From positions 62,001 through 126,000 of the forward strand of contig NZ_JAKRGF010000005.1 of the NCBI RefSeq assembly GCF_022347685.1: a stretch of 64,000 nucleotides of DNA. Reading direction: 5' to 3'. Under the pieces are notes generated by a model that saw nothing but the letters and a program-made list of their open reading frames with translations, made no database searches and was not told the DNA's origin. This DNA comes from Thalassobius sp. Cn5-15. Lineage in GTDB: Bacteria > Pseudomonadota > Alphaproteobacteria > Rhodobacterales > Rhodobacteraceae. Position numbers and translations under genes: made by a program. Below, one piece after another: positions 7,880 through 17,073 of this stretch; the first letter of the stretch is position 1; each line of letters begins with the position of its first letter.

Positions 7880-8785
7880 ATGCATATCGAAATGCGCCAC
7901 CTGCGCACGATCAAGGCGATTGATGAAGCGGGCAGTTTGGCCCGTGCGGCTGATCAACTGCACATCACCCAGTCGGCACTGTCGCATCAGATTAAACACC
8001 TTGAGGAACAAACGGGTGTGGAGTTGTTCGTGCGCCGCTCAAAGCCGATGCAGCTGACGGCCGCCGGTCGGCGCCTACTGCAATCAGCGGAGAAGATCCT
8101 GCCAGAAATGGCCGCGCTGGAGGAACAGTTTAAGGGCATCCTGTCAGGCAAGACGGGCCGCTTGCACATCGCCATTGAATGTCACGCCTGTTTCGAATGG
8201 CTGTTTCCGGTGCTGGAACAGTTCCGCAAAGCATGGGGCGAGGTGGATGTGGATATCCGCCCCGGTCTGTCGTTTGATGCGCTGCCCGCCTTGCAGAAGG
8301 AAGAGGTGGATCTGGTCGTCTCCTCCGACCCAGAGGATATTCCGGGGGTGGAGTTCATTCCGCTTTTTGACTACGCGCCGGTGTTTGTTGCCGCCGCAAC
8401 GCATCCGTTGGCGCAGAAGGATTGGGTGGAGGCCGCAGATTTTGCGGGCGAAACCCTGATCACCTATCCGGTGGACCGCGCCCGATTGGATGTTTTTACT
8501 GAATTGCTGACCCCCGCAGGCGTGGAACCCGCTGCCCAGCGAAAGGTTGAACTGACAGCGGTGATCTTGCTCTTGGTCGCTTCCAACCGCGGTGTCGCGG
8601 TCCTGCCTGATTGGGTGGTGCGGGAGGTAAAGTACTCCTCTGATTATGTGACACGTCCGATCACGGAAAACGGCCTGACCAAACGCCTATACGCCGCCGT
8701 ACGGTCTGACGATGTGAGCCGTCCCTTTGTCTCTCATTTCATCCGGCTGGCGCGAACGGAACCTGTGAAACTGCAACGCCAATAA
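7880..8785 (+). CDS. metR: LysR-family regulator, MetR orthologue
   Basis: 301 aa. The winged HTH covers residues about 4-62 (MRHLRTIKAIDEAGSLARAA, then TQSALSHQIKHLEEQTG). The effector domain has the MetR-characteristic stretches LHIAIECHACFEWLFPVLE, FRKAWGEVDVDI, LITYPVDRARLDVF and PDWVVRE, which align closely with what I recall of E. coli MetR. It would activate met genes with homocysteine as co-effector. The ATG at 7880 is chosen for GAGGA 9 nt upstream. Divergent from metF. Confidence 0.93.
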   Translation: MHIEMRHLRTIKAIDEAGSLARAADQLHITQSALSHQIKHLEEQTGVELFVRRSKPMQLTAAGRRLLQSAEKILPEMAALEEQFKGILSGKTGRLHIAIECHACFEWLFPVLEQFRKAWGEVDVDIRPGLSFDALPALQKEEVDLVVSSDPEDIPGVEFIPLFDYAPVFVAAATHPLAQKDWVEAADFAGETLITYPVDRARLDVFTELLTPAGVEPAAQRKVELTAVILLLVASNRGVAVLPDWVVREVKYSSDYVTRPITENGLTKRLYAAVRSDDVSRPFVSHFIRLARTEPVKLQRQ

Positions 8786-9026
8786 TCGCCGTCCCTTTCA
8801 ATGTTCCAAAAATACTGCGGGGAAGGTCCGGTCGAACCGGGGGAAGTGCCCCCATCCCTGCGTCAATGATACGTTAAACCGCAACGCAGATATGCACGCT
8901 CCGCAAGGCGAAACCCCCTTGGCAAAAAGGCAAACCCGGCCTATACGCACGGCTTGAACGCGCGCCACGGCGCCCCGCCAATAAAACGTGCCGATCAAAC
9001 GTCCGCAAACTCGAGGAGCCTCACCG

Positions 9027-9821
9027 ATGCAAGGCAGTGCAAATCTCAACATCATGATCAAAGCCGCCCGCAAGGCAGGCCGGTCGCTGGTGAAGGACTT
9101 CCGTGAGGTGGAAAACCTGCAGGTGTCGATGAAAGGCGCAGGTGACTTCGTCTCCAAGGCTGATATGGCCGCCGAAGAAATCCTGAAGGCCGAACTGATG
9201 GGCGCACGTCCCACATATGGCTGGTTGGGCGAAGAAAGCGGTGAGGAAGAGGGCCAGGACCCGACCCGTCGCTGGATCGTGGATCCGCTGGACGGCACCA
9301 CCAACTTCCTGCACGGCTTGCCACACTGGGCGATCTCTATCGCGCTGGAGCATAAGGGTCAGATCGTCTCCGGCGTTGTCTATGATGCTGCCAAGGACGA
9401 AATGTTCTACGCGGAAAAAGGTGCGGGCGCATGGCTGAACGACAGCAATCGTCTGCGTGTGTCGGGTCGTCACCGGATGATCGAAGCCGTCTTTGCCACC
9501 GGCATTCCCTTTGCTGCAAAACGTACCCTGCCTGCCACCCTGCAGGATCTGGCGCGTATCATGCCTGAATGTGCTGGCGTGCGCCGCTTCGGCTCTGCTG
9601 CGCTGGATCTGGCCTATGTGGCTGCTGGCCGCTATGATGGCTACTGGGAGCGTGAACTGAACATCTGGGACATCGCCGCCGGTACGTTGATTGCAACTGA
9701 GGCAGGCGCGATGATCGGCCCGATCCGCGAAGGTCAGGATCCCCTGCAGGACGGTAATCTGGTGATCGCCAACAACGACATCTTCGAAAAATTCTCCAAG
9801 ATTATCTGCGCCCGCGACTAA
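9027..9821 (+). CDS. suhB: Inositol monophosphatase family protein (SuhB type)
   Basis: 264 aa. Metal and catalytic motifs are GEESGEEE (about 73-80), WIVDPLDGTTNFLHGLP (about 89-105) and WERELNIWDIAAG (about 208-220), the three signatures of the Mg-dependent phosphatase family. The version matches bacterial SuhB, which hydrolyses inositol phosphates and, in E. coli, also acts in rRNA antitermination. The start at 9027 has GAGGAG 9 nt upstream; an earlier in-frame ATG at 8988 does not. The 241 bp before it hold no recognisable gene. Confidence 0.93.
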   Translation: MQGSANLNIMIKAARKAGRSLVKDFREVENLQVSMKGAGDFVSKADMAAEEILKAELMGARPTYGWLGEESGEEEGQDPTRRWIVDPLDGTTNFLHGLPHWAISIALEHKGQIVSGVVYDAAKDEMFYAEKGAGAWLNDSNRLRVSGRHRMIEAVFATGIPFAAKRTLPATLQDLARIMPECAGVRRFGSAALDLAYVAAGRYDGYWERELNIWDIAAGTLIATEAGAMIGPIREGQDPLQDGNLVIANNDIFEKFSKIICARD

Positions 9822-9849
9822 GCCGCGCGATCTTGTGTGACAGTTTGGA

Positions 9850-9887
9850 AACCGCCCGCTACTGAGACAGTCGGGCGGTTTTTCTTT
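9850..9887 (+). terminator. Intrinsic terminator of suhB
   Basis: AACCGCCCG (9850-9858) pairs with CGGGCGGTT (9872-9880), followed by TTTTTC. The opposing GFA gene ends at 9900, so it may act in both directions. Confidence 0.88.
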
Positions 9888-9899
9888 GTGGGCGTGGGT

Positions 9900-10280
9900 C
9901 TAGCGATCACTGGGATGATTAACGCCATCCGCCCAATCCACCTGTCCCAGATCACGTGGATTAACACCTTCGATGCAGGCGGCGTTCACACCGTACTCAT
10001 TCGGGTTAGACCGACGCTGGTGGTGGGTGTAGATGCCGCAGGTCTTGCAGAAGTGGTGCTTCGCCGTGCCTGTGCCCCAGGTGTAAAGCGTCAGGTTCTC
10101 TGCCCCCTTCACCACCTCAATCCCATCCAGCGGGGCCGAAACCGCGATGGCGCCGCGACGTCGGCAAAACGAACAGTCACAGCGTCTTGCTGTGTTCAGC
10201 CCATCGCTGAGACGAACACGCAACTCAACCGCGCCGCAGTGGCAGGTCAGTGTGACAGGATCAGTTAGGGGCGTGGTCAT
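9900..10280 (-). CDS. GFA family zinc-binding protein
   Basis: 126 aa with the GFA/CENP-V cysteine set: C13 and C15 (TCHCGAVEL), C34, C36 and C39 (CDCSFC), C78 and C81 (HFCKTCGIY). These bind two zinc ions in the fold. Despite the family name (glutathione-dependent formaldehyde-activating), most short members have no proven activity. The start at 10280 has AAGGAG upstream. Its ATG overlaps the stop of the upstream rhomboid gene as ATGA, so the two are translationally coupled. Confidence 0.92.
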   Translation of the reverse strand: MTTPLTDPVTLTCHCGAVELRVRLSDGLNTARRCDCSFCRRRGAIAVSAPLDGIEVVKGAENLTLYTWGTGTAKHHFCKTCGIYTHHQRRSNPNEYGVNAACIEGVNPRDLGQVDWADGVNHPSDR

Positions 10281-11023
10281 CTCTTTCTCCTTACGGTGGG
10301 AATGCGGCTGCTGGAATAGTGATACTGGACCTCTGGATGGGGCGGGCGGCCATGTTGGCGTTGCCAGTAGCGTGTCGCACCTCGCCGTAGCCACAGGGGC
10401 AGGGTCAGGACAAATCCGGCGACAAACCCGCCCGCATGGGCCCAATAGGCGACACCGCCACCTGTCGCATCTGCCCCCGCGCCGCCGATGATTTGAAAGC
10501 CGAACCATGCCGCCAGAACAATCCACGCAGGCACAGTGAAGATGCGGATGAAGAAGACGATGAAGAACAGGATATCCACCCGCGCGCGTGGGAACAGCAG
10601 TAGATAGCCGCCCATGACGCCCGCAATCGCACCCGAAGCGCCGACCGTCGGCACATCCGACCACGGCGCGGCAATCACATGAGCCAGCGCCGCAGCAAGG
10701 CCTGAGGCAAGGTAGAAGAAGAGGTAGCCCAGATGGCCCATCTCATCCTCAAGGTTGTCGCCAAATATCCACAGAAACAGCATATTGCCCCTCAGATGCA
10801 TCCAGCCACCGTGCAAAAACATGGTGCTAAATAGCCCGTGCAGATCCTCGCCACGGCTGACGCGATCAGGAAACAGCGCCCATGCGTCAAAAAAAGCGTA
10901 AAGCCTGCGCGGATTGTCGAACATATCGGAATAGCCGATGAATATCAGCACGTTGATCGCAATCAGTGCATAGGTGACAAAGGGCGTGCGGCTGGACGGA
11001 TTGTGGTCGCGAATGGGAAACAT
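10277..11023 (-). CDS. Rhomboid family intramembrane serine protease
   Basis: 248 aa, six to seven membrane segments. Catalytic signatures are present: HGGWMHLRGNMLFLWIFGDN in the L1/TM2 region, GASGAIAGVMG with Ser130, and WAHAGGFVAGF with His196. The pair forms the Ser/His dyad that cleaves transmembrane substrates. The start MFPIRDHNPSSRTP is typical of short alphaproteobacterial rhomboids; MQRFQG six residues earlier has no ribosome site. Its stop overlaps the start of the GFA gene by 4 nt. Confidence 0.93.
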   Translation of the reverse strand: MFPIRDHNPSSRTPFVTYALIAINVLIFIGYSDMFDNPRRLYAFFDAWALFPDRVSRGEDLHGLFSTMFLHGGWMHLRGNMLFLWIFGDNLEDEMGHLGYLFFYLASGLAAALAHVIAAPWSDVPTVGASGAIAGVMGGYLLLFPRARVDILFFIVFFIRIFTVPAWIVLAAWFGFQIIGGAGADATGGGVAYWAHAGGFVAGFVLTLPLWLRRGATRYWQRQHGRPPHPEVQYHYSSSRIPTVRRKR

Positions 11024-11116
11024 GCCTTGAAATCTCTGCATTGCAGCGGGCGGAGTCAATTGCAGATCGCGCAGCCGTGACTTGATTGGTTGCGAAATTA
11101 TGCGACGATTTGGGAT

Positions 11117-11686
11117 ATGAAACGCGTCTTGTCCCCCTCCGCCACCCTCCTGATTGCCATCCTGTCTGGCCCGCTTCATGCGGCGGACTGTCCACCAGCG
11201 GTGGATCACGGGGATCAGATCGCAGCGCTTCTCAATCAGGCGCGAATTGCACCTGATGCTCGGTCCGGCCAGTTGATTAGCAATGAGATGTGGGCGATTT
11301 GGGCGAAAGCTCCTGATGAAGTGGCGCAGGCGATACTGGATCGCGGTATGGCCAAGCGTGCGTCGTTTGACTACGTCGGCGCAAAGGCGGATTTTGATGC
11401 GCTTGTGGCTTACTGTCCAGATTATGCCGAAGGCTATAATCAACGCGCTTTCGTGCTTTTCCTGACGCAAGAATACACGGCGGCGTTGGCGGATCTGGAT
11501 CATGCGCTGGAACGTTCCCCAACCCATGTGGCTGCATTGGCTGGCAAGGCACTGACGCTGATGGCGCTAAATAAGCTGGAGGAAGGGCAGGCGTTGTTAA
11601 GGCAAGCATTGGCGCTGAACCCGTGGTTGCCGGAACGCGGCATGTTGTTGCCAGAAGATGCCCTGCGGTCTGATACGGACCTCTGA
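11117..11686 (+). CDS. Secreted TPR repeat protein
   Basis: 189 aa. Signal peptide about residues 1-22 (ATLLIAILSGPLHA-A). The mature part has at least two or three TPR motifs: RGMAKRASFDYVGAKADFDAL, GYNQRAFVLFLTQEYTAALADL and VAALAGKALTLMALNKLEEG. Likely a periplasmic scaffold of unknown partners. The ATG at 11117 is preferred because it begins the signal peptide. Divergent from the rhomboid gene. Confidence 0.85.
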   Translation: MKRVLSPSATLLIAILSGPLHAADCPPAVDHGDQIAALLNQARIAPDARSGQLISNEMWAIWAKAPDEVAQAILDRGMAKRASFDYVGAKADFDALVAYCPDYAEGYNQRAFVLFLTQEYTAALADLDHALERSPTHVAALAGKALTLMALNKLEEGQALLRQALALNPWLPERGMLLPEDALRSDTDL

Positions 11687-11788
11687 TTTCTATTGATCGC
11701 CGGATGTGTCACAGCACGGCTTTACACCCCGCAGGTTTTCGCTATGGTCCGCCAGACCATTCACGGGGGGCAGGCCCCTCCGCAGGCT

Positions 11789-11875
11789 GCCCGCGTGGTG
11801 GAATGGTAGACACAGGAGACTTAAAATCTCTAGGCCGTATAGGCCGTGCCGGTTCGAGTCCGGCCGCGGGTACCA
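11789..11875 (+). tRNA. tRNA-Leu(UAA)
   Basis: An 87-nt class-II tRNA. The acceptor arm GCCCGCG (11789-11795) pairs with CGCGGGT, with a G-U first pair. The anticodon loop CTTAAAA (11820-11826) carries TAA at 11822-11824. A long variable arm, the TTCGAGT T-loop and an encoded CCA end (11873-11875) complete it. Leu identity follows from the anticodon and the variable arm. Confidence 0.95.
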
Positions 11876-12002
11876 CTTTACAAGCTCAGTTAGATGCTAA
11901 AATGCACGGAAATCCCAGCGCGTGGCCGCGTATAGCAGCCTACCATGCGATGCGCTTAGACGGGGGGCAGTGTGACTTCAGATCGGTAGGTACCTCAGGA
12001 AG

Positions 12003-12025
12003 CTATTCATCAACAATTCGCGGGT
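12003..12025 (+). repeat. 23-bp direct repeat, copy A
   Basis: Begins CTATTCATCAAC and is identical over 23 bp to 13460-13482. Read on the minus strand it encodes TRELLMNS in the same frame as the end of the LysR gene at 13435-14346, followed by a different tail (FLRYLPI then stop). It therefore looks like an alternative 3' end for that LysR gene. Confidence 0.85.
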
Positions 12026-12094
12026 ATTGTCTGGAAGTATCGTCATGGGCAGATGGTAGCTGGCTGAAATTGGGTTGGAGTTGTTTTCTTTGCG

Positions 12095-13189
12095 TCAGAA
12101 GAGCGCAAAGTCTTCAATATAAATAACCGCGTCTTGGAAATCTCGGTCTCCTCCGCCTCGGGTGTCCTCAAAACCCATCATGAAACCCTTTTCTGTATGA
12201 GCTGTAACGACATGCTCTATACCATCTGCATTCAATCTTGAAGCGAATGAATGGTAAATTTCACCATCATAGACTGCACCTCTGACGCTAGATGTGCCAT
12301 TCCGTGTAAACACAAATTCATCTTCTATAGAAGCGCCGCCTTTCACAATAAAGAAGCCGATTTTGTTTGCTGCCGTCATATCGGTGACTTCTATGCTCGT
12401 TCCTTCAGCAGCTTTACTGTCACTGGCCAAGATGCGGGCGTTTATAATTTCCCCATCTACGGTCACTTCGTATATGCTCAGGGCATTAGTCGCGGATGAT
12501 TCAGCCCCCTCAAAGCTAATTTTGAACCCGCTCACACCAGTACTGGTAAGGTATCCCTGATCAAGTACGCCTTTGGTGCCTGAGAATTCAATGCCTTCCA
12601 AAAGGTCTATGTCTCTAGCGGCCTCGTGACGATCGACTATACGTTTGGAGATCTCGGCCATTTGGTGGTCTTTCGGATGTATATTGACACCAGGATGATC
12701 AAAAACAGGAAAGTCTTTGGCTTTTTGCGTCAGGAAGATATCTCCTAAGAAAATGAATTCTGCGCCCAATGCCGAGGATTTTTGGTAAATTAGAGCGTCT
12801 GTCTCTTGGGTTCGCCAGTAGGTGCTTGTGACGAATACTTCAGTTGAACTCGTGACGTTTGACGATATTGCGTCATACAGAGCGCTGAGTTCATCTGCAT
12901 TGTCAGGGAAGGCAGCGTTGTCGCCAAATTGTAGTACTAGAAAGTCCGCATCCATGATATCAGGAGCAACATCATTTATGTCTGCCGACAGTGATGTGCT
13001 GTCCCATTCGAGAGGGTACATATTCTCGATAAAGAGAGTGTCAGTGCTTGCCCCGAGCGCCCCGAATGTTAGATGGGCATAGTCGCGATCTGCACTGCTG
13101 GCTGCCATCCCGTAGTTTCCTAACCAACCGATCGAAGTATTGGGCTCATGATGGGTAATACTGTTCCCTAAAAACACAAATCTAGCCAA
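12095..13189 (-). CDS. SGNH-hydrolase-like protein with C-terminal DUF4114 domain
   Basis: 364 aa. The N-terminus has an SGNH block-I-like motif, FVFLGNSITHHEP, and LVLQFGDNAAF resembling block III; HPGVNIHPKDHQMAEI may supply the catalytic His. The C-terminal 100 residues end in GFEDTRGGGDRDFQDAVIYI, the DUF4114 signature usually found at the ends of large secreted repeat proteins. I see no signal peptide and no RTX nonapeptides. The start is a TTG at 13189 with AGGA 6-7 nt upstream. The gene is clearly AT-richer and uses more A/T-ending codons than its neighbours, and is bracketed by a 23-bp direct repeat, suggesting recent acquisition. Probably an esterase or polysaccharide deacetylase-type enzyme (weak). 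Confidence 0.72.
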   Translation of the reverse strand: MARFVFLGNSITHHEPNTSIGWLGNYGMAASSADRDYAHLTFGALGASTDTLFIENMYPLEWDSTSLSADINDVAPDIMDADFLVLQFGDNAAFPDNADELSALYDAISSNVTSSTEVFVTSTYWRTQETDALIYQKSSALGAEFIFLGDIFLTQKAKDFPVFDHPGVNIHPKDHQMAEISKRIVDRHEAARDIDLLEGIEFSGTKGVLDQGYLTSTGVSGFKISFEGAESSATNALSIYEVTVDGEIINARILASDSKAAEGTSIEVTDMTAANKIGFFIVKGGASIEDEFVFTRNGTSSVRGAVYDGEIYHSFASRLNADGIEHVVTAHTEKGFMMGFEDTRGGGDRDFQDAVIYIEDFALF

Positions 13190-13434
13190 GTGTGCGTCCT
13201 TTATATGAAAGGTCTTCGAGATATTTAACTCTAGGTATAAGTTCCAAATGCTATGGGCAAGTGAATGTCATATTTATAATACTAAACTTGCGTTCGGAAT
13301 AAGCGTGATTTTGACTGTTGGTTCGGCGGCCTTTGATACCTTAAAAGATCAAGGCGAACGCCGATCAATCCCGTTACTCCGATAGAGGGGGGACGCGAGT
13401 TCTGCGCGCTGCAAGCAGTGCTTCGAGTGTTCGC

Positions 13435-14346
13435 TCATTGAGTGGAATATTCAGGGAAACTATTCATCAACAATTCGCGGGTGTCAGACGTCGCCTGCCA
13501 GTCTGCGCAGGCCATATAGAAGGGCGTTTGATATTCGACCCCGTCCACGGTTCTATAGACAAGGTCGCTGTTTCGATCGCAGATGTGTTTGGCGACCAGT
13601 GCGTTGCTGAAGGTTACTGCGGACATGGCATTGACCATCTGAATGGAAAAACCTGCAAAGGGCGACTGTAAGACAGTTTTGACTGAGATGCCGTGTTCCT
13701 GCCATAGGCGGGCAAAATAGCGGTAGGCCGGATCGTTGCGCGTAGAGGTGACAATTCTCTGTCCGTCAAAATCGGCTACTGCCAAGGTGTCGCGTGCGGC
13801 CAGTGGGTGGCTGGCGGGCAGTACGGCAACCTGCGGCGCGGCGCCGATGATTTCCGAATGCAGGCCGGGATGATCGAACCGGCGGGTGTGAAAGGCGAAA
13901 TCAATGTGGCCCTGCACCAATGCTTGCACCATGTCGGGCAGGGGAACGGAACTGACGTAGAACATCGCTTCGGGGTGATGAGCGGTGATCTTGCTAACCA
14001 TCTGGGGCAGGATTTCATTGGCGATACTCATCGACGCGGACAGTCGGATCGTCGATAGCAGGCCGGTGTGACCATAAGACAGCTGAGCCTGAAACCGGTC
14101 CAGATGCGCCAGCAGGCTGACCGCGTCCTCCCGCAGACTTTCGGCGCGGTTGGTGGGGAAAACAGCGCCGTTGCGGCGGATGAACAGCGGTGCGCCGATG
14201 GAATCTTCCAGCACTTTGATCAATTGGCTGATCGCGGGCTGCGATACGCCCAGCTGACGTGCTGCGGCGGAGAAAGATCCCGTGGAAACGACGGCGGAAA
14301 AGGCCTCGATATGTTTCAGGCGCCGAATCCGGTTGGACTTGGGCAT
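13435..14346 (-). CDS. LysR-family transcriptional regulator
   Basis: 303 aa. HTH domain at about 7-65 (LKHIEAFSAVVSTGSFSAAA, QPAISQLIKVLEDSIGAPLF), then a periplasmic-binding-like effector domain. It follows the peptide ABC transporter genes on the same strand, 73 bp downstream of the ATPase gene, and is probably their regulator (inference). The last 16 codons contain copy B of the 23-bp repeat found again at 12003-12025, so the present C-terminal residues FPEYSTQ may have been supplied by an insertion event. Confidence 0.9.
   Translation of the reverse strand: MPKSNRIRRLKHIEAFSAVVSTGSFSAAARQLGVSQPAISQLIKVLEDSIGAPLFIRRNGAVFPTNRAESLREDAVSLLAHLDRFQAQLSYGHTGLLSTIRLSASMSIANEILPQMVSKITAHHPEAMFYVSSVPLPDMVQALVQGHIDFAFHTRRFDHPGLHSEIIGAAPQVAVLPASHPLAARDTLAVADFDGQRIVTSTRNDPAYRYFARLWQEHGISVKTVLQSPFAGFSIQMVNAMSAVTFSNALVAKHICDRNSDLVYRTVDGVEYQTPFYMACADWQATSDTRELLMNSFPEYSTQ
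13460..13482 (+). repeat. 23-bp direct repeat, copy B
   Basis: Identical to 12003-12025; it lies inside the 3' end of the LysR gene. Weaker similarity (TCAGG then AA) extends about 8 nt to the left in both copies. The pair encloses about 1.43 kb containing only the SGNH/DUF4114 gene and 245 bp of AT-rich spacer. Confidence 0.85.
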
Positions 14347-14418
14347 AGCGTGTCCTTATGCGTGATCGGTGGGTTTTACTCATTTCAGCACCGATCACGC
14401 AAAACTGCAAAAGCTTTC

Positions 14419-16122
14419 TTATGACGCCTCTTCGGGGCGGAACCGCGGCATCGCGGCCAGCAGGCCTTGGGTGTAGGGGTGATCAGGGGCAACCAAAACT
14501 TTTTCGCAATCGCCCGCTTCGACCACTTCGCCCGCTTTCATGACCATGACGCGGTCACACATCTGACGCACCACAGACAGATCGTGGCTGACAAACAGCA
14601 GTGTCAAACCCAGCTGGTCCTGCAGATCTTTCATCAGGTTCAGCAGCTCTGCCTGAACCGTCACATCCAAGGCTGAGGTGGGTTCGTCACAGAAGATGAA
14701 GTCAGGCCGGAAGGACAGTGCGCGTGCGATTCCGATCCGCTGACGCTCGCCACCCGAAAAAGCATGCGGCATCTTGCGGGCGGACGCGCGGGGCAGGCCG
14801 ACCAGTTCCATGAGATCACCCGCAAGGGTGCGCGCCTCTTGGCGTGTCAGGGTGCCGTGGGCACGCAGCGCGTAGGTGATGTTGTCACCGGCCGTCATCC
14901 GCGGATTGAGCGACGAATAGGGATCCTGAAAGATACACTGCAACGATTGCCGGTGGGCCAGTTTGTCCGCGCGGGACTTCAGATCGTCGATATTGCGGCC
15001 GCGATAGGTGATTTCATACCCTGCATCAGGTTTGTGTAGCCCAAGGATCATCCGGCCTACGGTGGATTTGCCGGATCCGCTTTCGCCCACAATGCCCAGT
15101 GTTTCGCCGGGATAGACGTCAAAGCTAACGTCAGATACCGCCTTGAAGTCAGTTGCCGCTTTCAGGGCCGTGGCGTTGTTGGTGAAGGTCTTGGACAGGT
15201 TGCGTACGCTCAGCAGCGGGGTGCCTTCGACGCCGGCGTCAGTTTTGCGCGACATCAGGTAGTCGATGGCGCGCTGGCGGTCTTCTGCCTTGCCGAGACC
15301 GCCGGGTACCGCAAAGCGTTCGATCTTGGTGTCGATGCGCGGAATCGCGGCCATCAATTCCCGGCTATATGGCTGTGTCGGATGTTTTAGCACCTGCGCG
15401 GTTGGGCCTTCTTCGACCAGTTTGCCGTGGCGCAGGACATAGACGTAATCACACATCTCAGCCACGACGCCCATGTCGTGGGTGATGAGGATGATGGCGA
15501 TGTTTTCCTGACGGGTCAGTTTGACCAGCGTGTCCAACACCGCCTTTTGCACCGTAACATCCAGTGCAGTCGTCGGTTCATCCGCGATGATAAGATCGGG
15601 TTTTGCACTGATCGCGATAGCAAAGACGATCCGCTGGCACAGGCCGCCTGACAGTTGGTGCGGATATTTCGACAGCCGTTCTTCGGGGTGGGGGACCTCC
15701 GCCTGTTCCAGCAGTGTGATGGCATAATCACGCGCGGCACTGCCACGTTTGTCGGTGTTGGCTTCGATCGCCTCTACGATCTGTTCGCCAATGGTGAGCA
15801 CTGGATTCAGCGCGGTCATCGGATTTTGGTAGATGTAGCCGACTTTGTTGCCGCGAATGTCAGTGAAGGCGTGTTCTTCCAGTTGGGTGACCATCACCTG
15901 ATCCAGCGACACGCCGCCGGTGTCGATCACTGCGTTTTCATCCAACAGCCCCAACGTGGCCTTGCCGATGGTAGACTTGCCCGCGCCGCTCTCACCAACG
16001 ACGCCAACGATCTGGCCACGGTTTACGGTCATTGAGAACCCGTCGATGGCACGGAATTTTTCTCCGTCGGCCATCGGGTAGGCGATGGTCAGATCTTCGA
16101 CATGAATAAGGTGCTCTGTCAT
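14419..16122 (-). CDS. Dipeptide/oligopeptide ABC transporter ATPase (DppD-DppF fusion)
   Basis: 567 aa with two complete ABC modules. Half 1: Walker [10 protein letters not shown] at 43-51, signature LSGGLCQR, Walker B LIIADEPT. Half 2: Walker [10 protein letters not shown] at about 350, signature [15 protein letters not shown], Walker B FIFCDEPT. It energises uptake by the two permeases encoded immediately upstream. The signature of half 1 has Cys where most have Gln or Arg (GGLCQR). The upstream permease gene ends 3 nt before the start, so it is tightly coupled. Confidence 0.94.
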   Translation of the reverse strand: MTEHLIHVEDLTIAYPMADGEKFRAIDGFSMTVNRGQIVGVVGESGAGKSTIGKATLGLLDENAVIDTGGVSLDQVMVTQLEEHAFTDIRGNKVGYIYQNPMTALNPVLTIGEQIVEAIEANTDKRGSAARDYAITLLEQAEVPHPEERLSKYPHQLSGGLCQRIVFAIAISAKPDLIIADEPTTALDVTVQKAVLDTLVKLTRQENIAIILITHDMGVVAEMCDYVYVLRHGKLVEEGPTAQVLKHPTQPYSRELMAAIPRIDTKIERFAVPGGLGKAEDRQRAIDYLMSRKTDAGVEGTPLLSVRNLSKTFTNNATALKAATDFKAVSDVSFDVYPGETLGIVGESGSGKSTVGRMILGLHKPDAGYEITYRGRNIDDLKSRADKLAHRQSLQCIFQDPYSSLNPRMTAGDNITYALRAHGTLTRQEARTLAGDLMELVGLPRASARKMPHAFSGGERQRIGIARALSFRPDFIFCDEPTSALDVTVQAELLNLMKDLQDQLGLTLLFVSHDLSVVRQMCDRVMVMKAGEVVEAGDCEKVLVAPDHPYTQGLLAAMPRFRPEEAS

Positions 16123-16125
16123 GGA

Positions 16126-17061
16126 TCAATCCTTTCCGCGCAGATAGGGGTTGGCGTGGTCACGCAGGCGGTCGGCAACCATGTTGATACACAGCACCAT
16201 TGCCACCAGTACGAGACCGGGGAAGAGGCTGATCCACCATTTTCCCGAGAGGATGTAGTCGTTGCCATTGGCGATCAGCAGGCCCAGCGAGGGTTCGGTG
16301 ATCGGCACGCCCACGCCGAGGAAGGACAGTGTGGCCTCTGCACCAATTGCGCCCGAGATGGACATCGGCAATACCACCAGCACCGGCGAGATCGAGTTGG
16401 GGAACAAGAACCGCCCCATGATGCGCCAGTCCGACAGGCCTGCCAGTCGGGCGGCGTCGATGTATTCTTTCTTTAGCTCCGACAAGGCCACCGCGCGGAC
16501 CAGCCGTGCCTCTGATGCCCATGCACCGATGATCAGCGCGATGATCACCTTGTCGATGCCTGACCCGAAGACCGCCAGAACCATCAGTGCCAGCAGGATG
16601 CCGGGAAAGCTCATCTTGAGGTCCACGGCACGCATGATCGCTGTTTCGACCCAGCCGCCCTTCATCGCGGCCAAGAGGCCCATAAACACCCCGATGGCAG
16701 ACCCAACGATCACTGCCACCAGCGCCACAAAGAGAGAGATACGCAAACCGTAAAGAACTGCCGACAGGATATCGCGGCCAAGCGCATCTGTGCCAAGCAG
16801 GCTGGGTGTGCCGTCCCACAAGGTGGATCCTGGTGGCAATAAACCATCAAGGATATCAAGCTGCGCCTGGTCATAGGGGTCCTGAGGCGCAATCAGCGGC
16901 GCGAAAATGGCCAGAAGGACAAAGATGGTGATCCCAATCAGCCCTGCCAGTGCGCCCGGATGACCGCGAAAGACCTTCCAGAACTTCTCGGAAAAGGTGG
17001 GTTCGCCTGTGTTGACGGTATCGAGAGTTTCGACATCAGTATTCGTTACATCGCTGGACAT
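16126..17061 (-). CDS. Peptide ABC transporter permease (DppC type)
   Basis: 311 aa. A cytoplasmic N-tail of about 35 residues is followed by six predicted membrane spans. GTDALGRDILSAVLYGLRISL and the EAA loop EYIDAARLAGLSDWRIMGRFLFPN (given in part) are typical of DppC/OppC proteins. It forms the channel with the DppB-type subunit encoded 12 bp upstream. Confidence 0.93.
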   Translation of the reverse strand: MSSDVTNTDVETLDTVNTGEPTFSEKFWKVFRGHPGALAGLIGITIFVLLAIFAPLIAPQDPYDQAQLDILDGLLPPGSTLWDGTPSLLGTDALGRDILSAVLYGLRISLFVALVAVIVGSAIGVFMGLLAAMKGGWVETAIMRAVDLKMSFPGILLALMVLAVFGSGIDKVIIALIIGAWASEARLVRAVALSELKKEYIDAARLAGLSDWRIMGRFLFPNSISPVLVVLPMSISGAIGAEATLSFLGVGVPITEPSLGLLIANGNDYILSGKWWISLFPGLVLVAMVLCINMVADRLRDHANPYLRGKD

Positions 17062-17073
17062 GTCTTCCCTCCC

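Noticed and set aside
11861-12025. tRNA-Leu 3' end as the attachment site of the SGNH cassette
   Set aside because: Only about 8 bp (CGCGGGTA) is shared between the tRNA end and the repeat; the 23-bp match is with the LysR gene end instead.
11704-12126. 140-codon plus-strand frame across tRNA-Leu
   Set aside because: It runs straight through the tRNA gene and has no ribosome site or domain.
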